Made by a program: the position numbers and the translations under genes
Notes under the pieces: model-generated
What the model saw: the letters and a program-made list of their open reading frames with translations, nothing else
Told to the model about the DNA's origin: nothing
Databases searched by the model: none
In this document: piece by piece, positions 50,340-59,965 of the stretch
Numbering within the stretch: position 1 is the first letter of the stretch
Layout: every line of letters starts with the position of its first letter
From: Streptomyces macrolidinus
GTDB lineage: Bacteria > Actinomycetota > Actinomycetes > Streptomycetales > Streptomycetaceae
Length of the DNA: 64,000 bases
Direction: 5' to 3'
Assembly (NCBI RefSeq): GCF_023887685.1
Contig: NZ_JAMWMR010000023.1
Span: forward strand, 55,927 to 119,926

Positions 50340-51788
50340 GTGTCCTCTCTCTTCCCGGCTCTGTCCGATCCCGAGGCCGCGCGGCGGCCCGCCCTGCGGT
50401 TCGCCGAACGGTCCCTGACGTACGCGGAGTTGGCCTCGGCGGCGGGTGCGCTCGCCGCGCGGATCGCGGGCGTGGGCCGGTTGGCCGTGTGGGCCACGCC
50501 CTCGCTGGAGACCGCCGTCGCGGCGGTGGCCGCGCTGACCGCGGGCGTGCCCTTCGTCCCGCTCAACCCGAAGTCCGGGGAGGGCGAGTCGGGGCACATC
50601 CTGTCGGACAGCGCGCCGTCGCTGGTGCTGGCCGCGCCCGGACAGCAACTGCCGCCGCCAGTGAGTGAGTTGGACCGTGTCGAGGTCGATGTGCGCGCGA
50701 CGGGTGTCTTCGCGCCCGCCGAGGTCTCCGGCGAAGACCCCGCCCTCGTCGTCTACACCTCCGGCACCACCGGCCCGCCCAAGGGCGCGGTGATCCCCCG
50801 GCGCGCCGTCGCGACCACGCTGGACGCGCTCGCGGAGGTCTGGCGGTGGACCGGGGACGACGTCCTGGTGCACGGCCTGCCGCTGTTCCATGTGCACGGG
50901 CTGGTCCTCGGCATCCTCGGCCCGCTGCGGCGCGGCGGATCCGTGCGGCACCTCGGGCGGTTCAGCACGGACGGGGTGGCGCGCGAGCTGGGTGACGGGG
51001 CGACCATGCTGTTCGGCGTGCCCACGATGTACCACCGCATCGCCGAAGCGCTGCCCGCCGCACCGGAGTTGGCCAAGGCGCTGGCCGGGGCGCGGCTGCT
51101 GGTCTCCGGGTCGGCCGCGCTGCCGGTGCACGACCAGGAGCGGATCGCCGCGGCGACCGGGCGCCGGGTCATCGAGCGGTACGGGATGACGGAGACGCTG
51201 ATGAACACGAGCGTGCGCGCGGACGGGGAGGGGTGTCCGGGGACGGTCGGGGTGCCGCTGCCCGGGGTCGAGCTGCGGCTCGTGGAGGACGACGGCGCGC
51301 CGATCGCCGCGTACGACGGGGAGAGCATCGGCGAGATCCAGGTCCGCGGGCCGAACCTGTTCACCGGGTATCTCAACCGCCCCGACGCCACGGCCGGTGC
51401 CTTCACCGCCGACGGCTGGTTCCGCACGGGTGACATGGCGGTGCGCGAGGCCGACGGCTCCGTACGCATCGTGGGCCGCAAGGCCACCGATCTCATCAAG
51501 AGCGGCGGGTACAAGATCGGGGCGGGCGAGATCGAGAACGCGCTGCTGGAACATCCGGGGGTGCGGGAGGCCGCCGTCACCGGGGAGCCCGATGACGACC
51601 TGGGCGAGCGGATCGTCGCCTGGGTCGTCCTCGCCGATCCGGCCGCACCGCCCGCCGACGAGGAACTCGCCGAGCATGTGGGCCGGCGGCTGGCCCCGCA
51701 CAAGCGCCCGCGGGTCGTGCACCACCTCGACGCGCTGCCCCGCAACGACATGGGCAAGATCATGAAGCGGGCGCTGGGCAAGAGCTGA
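50340..51788 (+). CDS. matB: Malonyl-CoA synthetase (MatB-like acyl-CoA ligase)
   Basis: 482-aa adenylate-forming enzyme with a GTG start. Motifs: phosphate loop YTSGTTGPPKGAV, YGMTETLMN, the TGDMAV/GRKATDLIKSGGYKIGAGEIE hinge region and catalytic Lys in NDMGKIMKRAL. By recall it matches the S. coelicolor malonyl-CoA synthetase MatB almost line by line (SSLFPALS start, HGLVLGILGPLRRGGSVRHLGRFS). It activates malonate (and methylmalonate) with ATP and CoA, giving extender units for FabD or polyketide synthases. An acyl-CoA ligase with another substrate is less likely. Confidence 0.87.
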   Translation: MSSLFPALSDPEAARRPALRFAERSLTYAELASAAGALAARIAGVGRLAVWATPSLETAVAAVAALTAGVPFVPLNPKSGEGESGHILSDSAPSLVLAAPGQQLPPPVSELDRVEVDVRATGVFAPAEVSGEDPALVVYTSGTTGPPKGAVIPRRAVATTLDALAEVWRWTGDDVLVHGLPLFHVHGLVLGILGPLRRGGSVRHLGRFSTDGVARELGDGATMLFGVPTMYHRIAEALPAAPELAKALAGARLLVSGSAALPVHDQERIAAATGRRVIERYGMTETLMNTSVRADGEGCPGTVGVPLPGVELRLVEDDGAPIAAYDGESIGEIQVRGPNLFTGYLNRPDATAGAFTADGWFRTGDMAVREADGSVRIVGRKATDLIKSGGYKIGAGEIENALLEHPGVREAAVTGEPDDDLGERIVAWVVLADPAAPPADEELAEHVGRRLAPHKRPRVVHHLDALPRNDMGKIMKRALGKS

Positions 51789-51812
51789 TGGGCGGGCGGT
51801 AGCCGAATACCC

Positions 51813-51850
51813 CGTACGCCCCTGGGACTTGGTGATCCCAAGGGCGTACG
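51813..51850. terminator. Terminator between matB and the subtilisin-like gene
   Basis: Two complementary arms with one bulge pair, beginning and ending CGTACG (CGTACGCC...GGCGTACG with inner TGGGA / TCCCA). It sits between the convergent stops and probably serves both. Confidence 0.8.
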
Positions 51851-51870
51851 AGGCTTCACCAGCAGGGCAG

Positions 51871-54800
51871 TTACTTCACCCCCACCGCCCGGACGATCTC
51901 CTGACTGACGGAGCCACCCTGATCGTCGCTCGCCGATGCGCGCAGGGAGACGTAGCGCGCCCCGGACGGCACGGTCAGCGTGCCCTTCCAGGAGTCGCCC
52001 GCGGCGTCGGTGAGCGGGACGGTCCGCCAGGAGGCGCCGTCGTCGTACGACACCTCCAGCTTCGCGCCGCCGATCGTGCCGGTGTCGGGCGCGCCCACGA
52101 CGTACGAGGCGGAGATCCCGACCGGCACCCGGTCGCCGCGGACATCGCCCGACAGATCGGTGTCGACGTCGTAGGCGAGGTTGAGGAGTGGCAGGAAGGT
52201 CGCGCGGTCGGCCGGGGTCTGCGCCGAACGGAAGGTCCACTCGGAGTGGCCCTTGGTGGAGAGCTTCCAGCGGTCCGCGTCCAGGGCGGTGTCGGTGACG
52301 ACCTTGTAGGTGTGCTCGTCGGCAGGCGCGTCCCAGACGTACGCGGCGGAGCTGGTGCGCCGGTCGACGAGGGTGCCGTCCTGGTACACGGCGGTGGTCT
52401 GGGTCATGCCGCTGTCGGTGTTCCACGCGTCACCGAAGCCGGTGTGGTCGGGTCCGGAGTCGCCCCAGCCGGGTGTGTTGAACTGCAGTGTGTTCCCGGT
52501 GCGTTGCTGGCCCCAGCCGAGGCCGGTGCCGAGCCAGGGGTGCCAGACCGGCTTGAACCAGTTCAGCGTGGCGTGCGCGCCGCCCCGGTAGTCGACGAGG
52601 CCGCTGCGCTCCTCCAGGGCGCTGTCGCCGACGGTCGCGGACTCGTGCCAGAGCTGACCGGGTCCGGTCGACACGTAGTCGGTCCGCTCGGCCGGGTAGT
52701 CGATCCGCTCCTGGAAGCCGATGCCGATGGGGAAGGTGTCGGTGATCGAGTAGCGGAACTCGCCGCCGCTCACCGGCTTCACCGCGTGGAACTTCGTGTC
52801 CAGCACGGCGAGTTCGCGCGGGTTGGGGGTGTAGGCGAGGCTCTTGTCGGGGACGGCTCCCTGGTGCCCCTGCGCCAGGTCGTACACGTACGGGGTGTTG
52901 CGCGTCCCCGTCATGTCGACCTTCTTGGCCTTCCGCAGCTTGGCCGCGTCCGCCGCGTTCACCGTGGCGATCTGGAACGACCGGTCCGCGTTGTCGTCGC
53001 CCCACCAGGCGTTGAGGCGTCCGGGAGTGTCATCGGTGACGAACAGGGCCGTGACACCCGCGTCCTGGGCCGCCTGGGCGAGTGCGGTGGGCGTGGTGCC
53101 GTCGGTCAGCCGGGCCAGTACCGCCTTGCCGCGTACGTCCGCCGGGAACGGGCCGTCCCCGACATCGACGAGCGGCAGCCGAGTGCGCCCTTCGAGCAGG
53201 GTGGCACCGGGCTGCGCGACCGCCTCGCCGAGCCCCTTGACCTCCAACTGCGGCTTGCCGAGCCGCCATACGGTGCGGTACTCGAAGCTGCCCTGGGTGA
53301 CCTTCGCGGTGGGCGCGGCGAAGATGCTGTCGTACTTCACCGGCACCTGGACCGCGCCGAAGTAGTCGGAGCCGCCCGCGTCGCGGTCGTACTCCATCAG
53401 CAACTGCCGTGTCTGGGTGGTGCGGTGGACGTCGGCCGTGATCTCCCGCAGCCGCCGTCCGTCCAGGGTGACCTCGCGGTCACGGTCGAGACTGATCTCG
53501 GGGGCGGCGAGGAAGCCGAGGCCGAGCGAGTCGGCGCCGTGGCTGCCGCGTACGTCGAGGAAGGTGGCGAGGCTGTAGGCGCCCGGCTTCAACCGCAGCG
53601 TGAGTGTGCCGGATTCGCCGACCGAGGCCGGGAACGGGTCGGTGTTCCGGGCGAGTTGCTGTACGACGAGGTCGGCGGGGGCGGGGCTGCCGTCGCGGTC
53701 CTTGACGTGCACGGTGAGTGTGTAGCGCTCGTCCTCCTTGACCAGGCCGAACGCGGTGTGGGCGACGGGCGTGCCGTGCGCGGAGGCGACGATCTGCCCG
53801 GAGACGTTCCCGACCGGCGCCTTGGAGCCGTCGCCGGTGACGGTGGTGGAGGCGGTGCCGTGCGCGGGCACGGTGAGCGTGGAGTCGGCGAGCGTGGCGA
53901 CGCCCTCGGGCGCCCCCTGCACGGCGAGGCTCAACTCCACCGCTTCGTCGGAGGAGTTGGTGTAGGTGACGGTACGGGTCACCGGCTTGTTCGTGTCGTA
54001 CGGCCACTTGTAGAAGCCGAGGTCCGCGCTGCCGGTGGCGGTCACCCGCGCCGTGACGGCGTCCGGGACGCTCACCCGGCCCGCGCCCACCGTGTAGACG
54101 GAGTCGTCCAGTTGCTTCGAGGTGGACATCAGCGCGTCCTTGAGCCGTGCGCCGCTCCAGTCGGGGTGCTGCTCGGCGAGCAGGGCGGCGACGCCCGCGA
54201 TGTGCGGGGTCGCCATCGACGTACCGCTCATCCGGGTGTAGTAGCCGCTGCCGTCGAGGAGTTGGGAGCGCGCGGCGAGGATGTCGACGCCGGGCGCGGT
54301 GATGTCGGGCTTGAGGGCGTTGTCCCCGAAGCGGGGTCCGGCGCTGGTGAAGTAGGCGGGCTGGTCGGCGGAGTCGACGGCGCCGACGGTCAGCGCGGCG
54401 TCGGCGGCACCGGGCGAGCCGATGGAGGAGGGCGCGCCGGTGTTCCCGGCCGCGATGACGAAGAGGGCGCCGGTCTCCTCGGAGAGGGTGTCGACGGCCT
54501 CGGCCATGGGGTCGGTGCCGTCGCTGGCCTCCGTCGACCCGAGGCTCATGGAGATGACCTTGGCGTGTACGTCACGGGCGGCCCACTCCATACCTGCGAT
54601 GATCTGCGACTCGCTGCCGAAGCCCTCGTCGCTGAGCACCTTGCCGACGGCGAGGGTGGCGTCCGGCGCCACGCCGCGCTCGGTGCCGTCGGAGGCGGCG
54701 CCGCTGCCGCCGACGGTGGAGGTGACATGGGTGCCGTGCCCGTTGCGGTCGGCGACCTCCTGACCTTCGATGAAGCTCTTGCTCTGGGAGACGCGGCCCG

Positions 54801-55488
54801 CGAGGTCCGGGTGTCCGGTGTCCGCGCCGGTGTCCAGGACGGCGACGGTGACGCCCTTGCCGGTGAGACCGGCGTCCCAGGCGGACCGCGTCCCTATCTG
54901 CTCGTTGCTCTCCGCCATGTCGGCCGTCACCCGGCCGTCGAGCCACACCTTGCCGATGCCGTGCTGCCCCGTGAAGGACCGCCAGAAGGTGCGCCCTTTC
55001 GTGGCGTCGAGGGCGGCGCCGTCGATGCTCGGCAGGGAGCGGGTCTGTGCGGCACCGCGCGGTGCCGCCTGCCGCGCACCCTTGGCGTAGGTCACGATCA
55101 GCGGCAGCGCGTCGGCCTTGCGGTCGCCGAGCCCCTGCCGGATCAGGCCGCTGACGTCGAACAGCCGCCGGTCGAGCGTGCCCGCCCGCAGATACGGCAG
55201 CGCCTCGTCGGGCACGACGGTGACGTCCCCGTTCGCGACATCGGTCCGTACGGCTCCGGTGGCGCCCTGGGGCCGCTCGACGGTGACGGTCTGCTTCCCG
55301 CCGCCGAGGTCGGTGACGGTCACCTTGTCGCCCGTCACCAGCGTGACGGTCTGGGCGGCGGTGGCGGCGGCGGTGCGCACGGGGGCCGGCGCACCGCTCG
55401 CCGCACCCGCGTTCCCTGACGGCACCAGCGCGAGCACGAGCCCGGCCGACAAGAAGACACCGCCGCGTCTGACTGGTCCTGTGGACAT
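51871..55488 (-). CDS. Large secreted subtilisin-like (S8) serine protease
   Basis: 1205-aa exoprotease. Signal peptide 1-29 (ends NAGAA), inhibitor-like pro-region about 40-185, S8 catalytic domain about 200-480 with Asp 219 (AVLDTGAD), His 251 (NGHGTHV) and Ser 424 (GTSMATPH). A long C-terminal part (480-1205) has beta-rich domains, including a protease-associated-like segment and a final domain (VPVGISASYVVGAPDTG...). ATG at 55488 follows GAGGGCAGGG. It is cleaved and active outside the cell, probably for nutrient release. It is monocistronic. Confidence 0.95.
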   Translation of the reverse strand: MSTGPVRRGGVFLSAGLVLALVPSGNAGAASGAPAPVRTAAATAAQTVTLVTGDKVTVTDLGGGKQTVTVERPQGATGAVRTDVANGDVTVVPDEALPYLRAGTLDRRLFDVSGLIRQGLGDRKADALPLIVTYAKGARQAAPRGAAQTRSLPSIDGAALDATKGRTFWRSFTGQHGIGKVWLDGRVTADMAESNEQIGTRSAWDAGLTGKGVTVAVLDTGADTGHPDLAGRVSQSKSFIEGQEVADRNGHGTHVTSTVGGSGAASDGTERGVAPDATLAVGKVLSDEGFGSESQIIAGMEWAARDVHAKVISMSLGSTEASDGTDPMAEAVDTLSEETGALFVIAAGNTGAPSSIGSPGAADAALTVGAVDSADQPAYFTSAGPRFGDNALKPDITAPGVDILAARSQLLDGSGYYTRMSGTSMATPHIAGVAALLAEQHPDWSGARLKDALMSTSKQLDDSVYTVGAGRVSVPDAVTARVTATGSADLGFYKWPYDTNKPVTRTVTYTNSSDEAVELSLAVQGAPEGVATLADSTLTVPAHGTASTTVTGDGSKAPVGNVSGQIVASAHGTPVAHTAFGLVKEDERYTLTVHVKDRDGSPAPADLVVQQLARNTDPFPASVGESGTLTLRLKPGAYSLATFLDVRGSHGADSLGLGFLAAPEISLDRDREVTLDGRRLREITADVHRTTQTRQLLMEYDRDAGGSDYFGAVQVPVKYDSIFAAPTAKVTQGSFEYRTVWRLGKPQLEVKGLGEAVAQPGATLLEGRTRLPLVDVGDGPFPADVRGKAVLARLTDGTTPTALAQAAQDAGVTALFVTDDTPGRLNAWWGDDNADRSFQIATVNAADAAKLRKAKKVDMTGTRNTPYVYDLAQGHQGAVPDKSLAYTPNPRELAVLDTKFHAVKPVSGGEFRYSITDTFPIGIGFQERIDYPAERTDYVSTGPGQLWHESATVGDSALEERSGLVDYRGGAHATLNWFKPVWHPWLGTGLGWGQQRTGNTLQFNTPGWGDSGPDHTGFGDAWNTDSGMTQTTAVYQDGTLVDRRTSSAAYVWDAPADEHTYKVVTDTALDADRWKLSTKGHSEWTFRSAQTPADRATFLPLLNLAYDVDTDLSGDVRGDRVPVGISASYVVGAPDTGTIGGAKLEVSYDDGASWRTVPLTDAAGDSWKGTLTVPSGARYVSLRASASDDQGGSVSQEIVRAVGVK

Positions 55489-55617
55489 CCCTGCCCTCTC
55501 TTCGTCGAGTGCTCCGAAGAGTGTCAGGGGGCTTGTGCGACAAGGGAGTTAGCCGTACGTGGCGGGAAGGCGAAGTGGCGGGTTCCCGCCAGACCCCCGC
55601 CCGAGCGCGCCCAGGGA

Positions 55618-55974
55618 CACCGTGGTCGATCCGCCTACGACCGGGCGGCCGACGCGAGGCCGCCGAAGGCTACGCCCCTGCGGCCGACGCGAGGCAGCGA
55701 AGCACGCCTGCGGACCCCGTGGTCGCTGCGAGGCCGCTGAACGCCTACGGCCCGTGGCCAGCGCGAAGCCGCCGAACGCGTACGACCCCGTAGTCGGCTC
55801 AAGGCCACCAAGCGCGCCCGCAGACCCCGCGGTCGGGCGCAAGGCCACGGAACACCAACGCCCCGTAGCCCGCACGGGCCTGCCATCGCACCCGTGGTCG
55901 GCGCGAAGCCACCGAGCGTCTGCGGCCCCTGGTCGGCGCGAGGCCGCTCAGCATCCCCGGACCCCGTAGTCAAT
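55618..55974. repeat. Degenerate tandem array, about nine 36-39-bp units
   Basis: Units follow the pattern CCCGTGGTCGGCGCGAAGCC plus a variable stretch ending CTACGGC or GCGGAC. Recognisable units begin near 55645, 55679, 55717, 55754, 55788, 55827, 55898 and 55934, with a decayed one near 55863. Both strands stay largely open because of the 36-bp period (12 codons), but there is no ribosome site, signal or domain, so I do not call a gene. It fills the gap upstream of mbl. Confidence 0.75.
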
Positions 55975-56126
55975 CACCACCCCCGGCGACACCGGCTCGT
56001 TCCTCCGTTCGGGGCTGCCCCGCCCGGCCCAGCCCGACGGGCGCGGGGCGTCGGGCCGCCGCAGGATGCGTAGGGAGAGGTGGTCGCGCGGGGCCGCCTG
56101 CGGTCCGTTCTCGGGAGGTACCGGCC

Positions 56127-57164
56127 ATGACCGTCAGCCTCGACCAGTTGCGCCGCTGCCACTTCGCCGTGGATCTCGGGGCGGCCAAGACCCGGGTGTA
56201 CGTCAAGGGCGTCGGGCTGGTGGTGGACCAGCCCAGTGCCGCTGCCGTGAACACCCGGACGGGCGCGCTGATAGCCGTCGGGGACCTGGCGGAGCAGATG
56301 ACGGGGCGCACCCCCGCGTACATCCGGGTGGTACGGCCGGTCTCCGGCGGCACCGTCGTCGACATCGAGATGGCCCGGCGGATGCTGCGCCATCTGCTCG
56401 GCGAGAAGCTGCGCCGCGCCCTGCGCCGCAAGCCCCGGCTGCGGGCCGCCGCCTGCACCCCGCACGACGCGGACCCCCTGGCCCAGCGCGCGACCGTCGA
56501 GACCCTCGTCGGCCTGGGGGCCAGAAGGGTCGAACTGGTGGACACCCTCGTCGCCGCGGCCGTGGGGTGCGGGCTGCCGGTCGAGCAGCCCGAGGCTTCC
56601 ATGATCATGGTGTGCGGGGCGGCGGCCACCCAGATCGCCGTGCTCTCCCTCGGCAACATCGTGACCGCCGAGCGCGTACCCGTGGGCGGCGAGGCCGTCG
56701 ACCACGCGATCGCCCAACACCTGCGCCACAAGCACGCGTTGCTGCTGCCGAGCCAGTCGGTACGGCCCTTGCGGATCGCCCTGTCCGAGAACGGGCTCAT
56801 GCCGAACGGCTCCGCCTCCACCGAGATCCAGGGGCGGGACGTGGCCACCGGGCTCGCCCGGTCCGTACGGATCGACACCGCCGCCGTGCGCGTGGCCATC
56901 CAGACGCCGCTGACCGCCGTGCTCGACGGCATCGGCAAGGTGCTGCGGGACTGCCCGCCCGATCTGGTCGCCGACCTCGCCGACCGGGGGATCATGATGG
57001 TCGGCGGCAGCGCGCTGCTGCCGGGGCTCGACCAGATGCTGCGCCAGGCGACCGGCATGCCGGTGCACATCGCCGAGCGGCCCGACATCTGCGCCGTCCA
57101 GGGCGTGGGCGCCATGCTGGAGGGCAAGATCCAGCCGCTGACCTTCAACCCGCTCGCGGCCTGA
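56127..57164 (+). CDS. mbl: Mbl, MreB-like actin homologue
   Basis: 345-aa protein of the MreB/Mbl family. The phosphate 1 loop is FAVDLGAAKTRVYVKG, phosphate 2 is MIMVCGAAATQIAVLSLGN and the adenosine motif is GIMMVGGSALLPGLDQML. ATG at 56127 with GGGAGG upstream. Streptomycetes have MreB plus this divergent, shorter Mbl, which acts at the spore wall rather than in vegetative growth. The catalytic Glu region (about 125-150) diverges from MreB, so ATPase activity may be reduced. It stands alone downstream of the tandem array. Confidence 0.88.
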   Translation: MTVSLDQLRRCHFAVDLGAAKTRVYVKGVGLVVDQPSAAAVNTRTGALIAVGDLAEQMTGRTPAYIRVVRPVSGGTVVDIEMARRMLRHLLGEKLRRALRRKPRLRAAACTPHDADPLAQRATVETLVGLGARRVELVDTLVAAAVGCGLPVEQPEASMIMVCGAAATQIAVLSLGNIVTAERVPVGGEAVDHAIAQHLRHKHALLLPSQSVRPLRIALSENGLMPNGSASTEIQGRDVATGLARSVRIDTAAVRVAIQTPLTAVLDGIGKVLRDCPPDLVADLADRGIMMVGGSALLPGLDQMLRQATGMPVHIAERPDICAVQGVGAMLEGKIQPLTFNPLAA

Positions 57165-57336
57165 GCGATCGCACACCGCCCTGCGTACAGGGACCGCGTC
57201 CGTACGCCGCCTGCGAGGACCGCCCCGGTCACCGGGATACTGGACGGGACGGAGCGCGCCCGCGTGAGCGCGCTCTCACCCGGCCGATGTCCCCGATCAC
57301 CGAGCTCGACAAGGCTCGGGCAGAAGAGAGCTGAGC

Positions 57337-58302
57337 ATGCCCCCCGCCGAGGTCCCGCGTCTGCACCGCGTCGCCGTCCTGGTGCTGGCCGGAGCCAAGC
57401 CGCTCGATGTCGGCATCCCCGCGCAGGTGTTCACGACCCGCGCCAGCATGCCGTACGAGGTACGGGTGTGCGGTGCGGCACCCGGCCTGGTCAGCGGCGG
57501 TGACGGCCTGTCCTACGCCGTCGAGCACGGACTCGACGCGCTGGCCTGGGCCGACCTCGTGTTCGTCCCCGGCTATCGGTTCCCGGACCGCGAGGACCCG
57601 CCGCAGGCCGTGCTCGACGCCCTGATCGCCGCCCATGAGCGGGGCGCGCGGCTCGCTGCCATCTCGACGGGCGCGTTCGCGCTCGCCGCCACCGGGCTGC
57701 TCGACGGCAAGCGCGCGACGACCCACTGGCACTACGCGCGGGCCCTGGCGCTGAAGCACCCCCGGGTGAACGTGGACGAGAACGTCCTGTTCGTCGACGA
57801 GGGCGACGTACTGACGTCGGCAGGCGCCGCCTCGGGCCTCGACCTGTGCCTGCACATCCTGCGCGCCGAGCTGGGCGTGGCCGCGTCCAACCACGCCGCC
57901 CGGCGTCTGGTCGCGGCCCCCTACCGCAGCGGAGGCCAGGCGCAGTATCTGCCACGCAGCGTGCCCGAGCCCCGCGGGGAGCGGTTCACCGCCACCCGCG
58001 AGTGGGCCCTGCACCGGCTCGACAAGCCGCTCACCGTGGAGCTGCTCGCCCAGCACGCGGCGGTCTCCGCGCGCACGTTCTCCCGTCGCTTCGTCCAGGA
58101 GACCGGATACACACCGATGCAGTGGGTGATGCGCGCCCGCGTCGACAGGGCACGGGAGCTGCTCGAACGCTCGGAGCGCAGCGTCGAGCAGATCGCCGCC
58201 GAGGTCGGCCTCGGCACCAGCGCCAATCTGCGGCGGCACTTCCAGCGCATCCTCGGCACCTCACCGATCGAGTACCGGCGCACCTTCACCCACGGCGCAT
58301 AG
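57337..58302 (+). CDS. AraC-family regulator with DJ-1/PfpI-like domain
   Basis: 321-aa regulator. N-terminal glutamine-amidotransferase-like domain about 10-185, C-terminal AraC helix-turn-helix about 215-318 (LTVELLAQHAAVSARTFSRRFVQETGYTPMQWV and IAAEVGLGTSANLRRHF). The nucleophile elbow reads ISTGAFAL, with Ser where most relatives have Cys, so the domain is probably a ligand sensor only. It precedes gap on the same strand (111-bp gap); control of gap is plausible but not shown. Confidence 0.9.
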   Translation: MPPAEVPRLHRVAVLVLAGAKPLDVGIPAQVFTTRASMPYEVRVCGAAPGLVSGGDGLSYAVEHGLDALAWADLVFVPGYRFPDREDPPQAVLDALIAAHERGARLAAISTGAFALAATGLLDGKRATTHWHYARALALKHPRVNVDENVLFVDEGDVLTSAGAASGLDLCLHILRAELGVAASNHAARRLVAAPYRSGGQAQYLPRSVPEPRGERFTATREWALHRLDKPLTVELLAQHAAVSARTFSRRFVQETGYTPMQWVMRARVDRARELLERSERSVEQIAAEVGLGTSANLRRHFQRILGTSPIEYRRTFTHGA

Positions 58303-58412
58303 CGCGGTCCCCCACCCTTGGCATGATCCTTGCGGATGCTGGCGTTCACGCCACTGGTAGCGGCCCGGAGCCCATGCGAATCTCGCAGGGAAACCGAAGG
58401 GACGGACACCTC

Positions 58413-59411
58413 ATGACTCGCATCGCCATCAACGGATTCGGTCGCATCGGGCGCAACGTGCTGCGCGCCCTGCTCGAGCGCGACAGCACCCTCGACGTCG
58501 TCGCCGTCAACGACCTGACCGATCCCACGGCCCTCGCGCGCCTGCTCGCCTTCGACAGCACGGCGGGCCGGCTCGGCCGCCCGGTGACGGTCGACGGGGA
58601 CACGCTCGTCGTCGACGGCCGCCGTATCAAGGTGCTCGCCGAGCGGGAGCCCGCGAACCTTCCCTGGGGCGAGCTCGGCATCGACGTCGTGTTGGAGGCG
58701 ACCGGCCGCTTCACCTCGGCGAAGGCCGCGCGCGGCCACCTCGACGCGGGTGCGAAGAAGGTACTCGTCGGCGCCCCGTCGGACGGCGCGGATGTCACGC
58801 TCGCGTACGGCGTCAACACCGACGCCTACGACCCGGCCACGCACACGATCGTCTCGAACGCGTCGTGCACGACCAACGCGCTGGCCCCGCTGGCCGCGGT
58901 CCTCGACGACCTCGCCGGTATCGAGCACGGCTTCATGACGACGGTGCACGCCTATACCCAGGAGCAGAACCTCCAGGACGGCCCGCACCGCGACGCCCGT
59001 CGCGCCCGCGCCGCCGGTGTCAACATCGTCCCGACCACGACGGGCGCGGCCAAGGCGATCGGCCATGTGCTGCCGAACCTCGACGGCAAGCTGTCGGGCG
59101 ACTCGATCCGCGTCCCGGTTCCGGTGGGCTCGATCGTCGAGCTGAACACGACGGTCTCCCGCGACGTGACGCGCGACGAGGTCCTGGCGGCCTACCGTGC
59201 CGCGGCCGAGGGCCCGCTGGCCGGTGTCCTCGAGTACTCCGAGGACGAGCTGGTGTCCTCCGACATCACCGGCAACCCGGCCTCGTCGATCTTCGACTCG
59301 AAGCTCACCCGCGTCGACGGCCGCCACATCAAGGTGGTCGCCTGGTACGACAACGAGTGGGGCTTCTCCAACCGCGTGATCGACACCCTCGAACTCCTCA
59401 CCTCCCACTGA
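58413..59411 (+). CDS. gap: Glyceraldehyde-3-phosphate dehydrogenase, type I
   Basis: 332-aa glycolytic enzyme starting at ATG 58413 (MTRIAINGFGRIGRNVLRA, the NAD-binding loop); AAGGGA precedes. Catalytic Cys in SNASCTTNALAPL (about 151) and His in TTVHAYTQEQNL. It converts glyceraldehyde-3-phosphate to 1,3-bisphosphoglycerate. There is no pgk or tpi downstream, so this is probably a second, solitary copy rather than the gap-pgk-tpiA operon gene. Confidence 0.96.
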   Translation: MTRIAINGFGRIGRNVLRALLERDSTLDVVAVNDLTDPTALARLLAFDSTAGRLGRPVTVDGDTLVVDGRRIKVLAEREPANLPWGELGIDVVLEATGRFTSAKAARGHLDAGAKKVLVGAPSDGADVTLAYGVNTDAYDPATHTIVSNASCTTNALAPLAAVLDDLAGIEHGFMTTVHAYTQEQNLQDGPHRDARRARAAGVNIVPTTTGAAKAIGHVLPNLDGKLSGDSIRVPVPVGSIVELNTTVSRDVTRDEVLAAYRAAAEGPLAGVLEYSEDELVSSDITGNPASSIFDSKLTRVDGRHIKVVAWYDNEWGFSNRVIDTLELLTSH

Positions 59412-59428
59412 GCGGAGCCCGCGCGCCG

Positions 59429-59467
59429 CGAGGGGCGGTGACCGGTGAGCCCGGTCACCGCCCCTCG
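59429..59467 (+). terminator. gap terminator
   Basis: Perfect 17-bp stem (59429-59445 with 59451-59467) and a TGAGC loop, 17 bp past the stop. Confidence 0.9.
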
Positions 59468-59518
59468 CCGTCATGAGGGCGCGGAGTGCGCGGAGTTCCT
59501 ACGACGCGTCACGACCGC

Positions 59519-59965
59519 TCAACCGTCCGCCCACTTCGTGCACTTGGTCACGCCCGCGTGGCGGCCACACGCACGCATGCCCCGCCCGGGGACGGAGTTG
59601 TTCGCCCGGGTGAGCGCGTCGTTGCCGGTGCGCACCCGGTTGGGCCCGCACACATGCCAGTTACGGTGCCCGTCGTCCGACCAGTCGAACCAGACGGGGT
59701 CGCCCTTCGCCGCGTGCCGAATCCGCGCCCACCGCAGCACGCTTGACGGTGTGACGCCGGTCCGCAACTCCACGACGGCCGACCCGATCCGCACCGAACG
59801 ACTGGTCACCGGCGGGCTGAGATACCCCTGGTACGGGCTGACGTTCACTCCGCAACTGTGGTTGATGACACCGTACGGCGCGGCCTGTCCGGTCTCGGCG
59901 ACAGCCGTCGGCGCGACGGTCAGGACTGCCACGGCCGCCAAGGCCCCTGCAGCGACACGGTTCAT
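59519..59965 (-). CDS. Small secreted protein, unknown function
   Basis: 148-aa exported protein starting at ATG 59965 (AAGGGGG upstream). Signal peptide 1-23 (RVAAGALAAVAVLTVAPTAVA). The mature part has four Cys (in NHSCGVN, WHVCGPN, MRACGRH, VTKCTKW) that could form two disulfides, and a beta-rich pattern (SVRIGSAVVELRTG, GDPVWFDWSDDG) reminiscent of small SH3-like secreted domains. No family assigned. It is divergent from the first collagen-like gene. Confidence 0.8.
   Translation of the reverse strand: MNRVAAGALAAVAVLTVAPTAVAETGQAAPYGVINHSCGVNVSPYQGYLSPPVTSRSVRIGSAVVELRTGVTPSSVLRWARIRHAAKGDPVWFDWSDDGHRNWHVCGPNRVRTGNDALTRANNSVPGRGMRACGRHAGVTKCTKWADG

Noticed and set aside
51829..55419. 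1196-codon open frame on the plus strand opposite the protease
   Set aside because: Shadow of the S8 protease; low-complexity Val/Gly/Arg-rich translation without motifs.
55559..55969. Protein-coding gene made of 12-residue repeats in the array upstream of mbl
   Set aside because: Frames are open on both strands because of the 36-bp period; no ribosome site, unit conservation is at DNA level and decays without regard to codon position.
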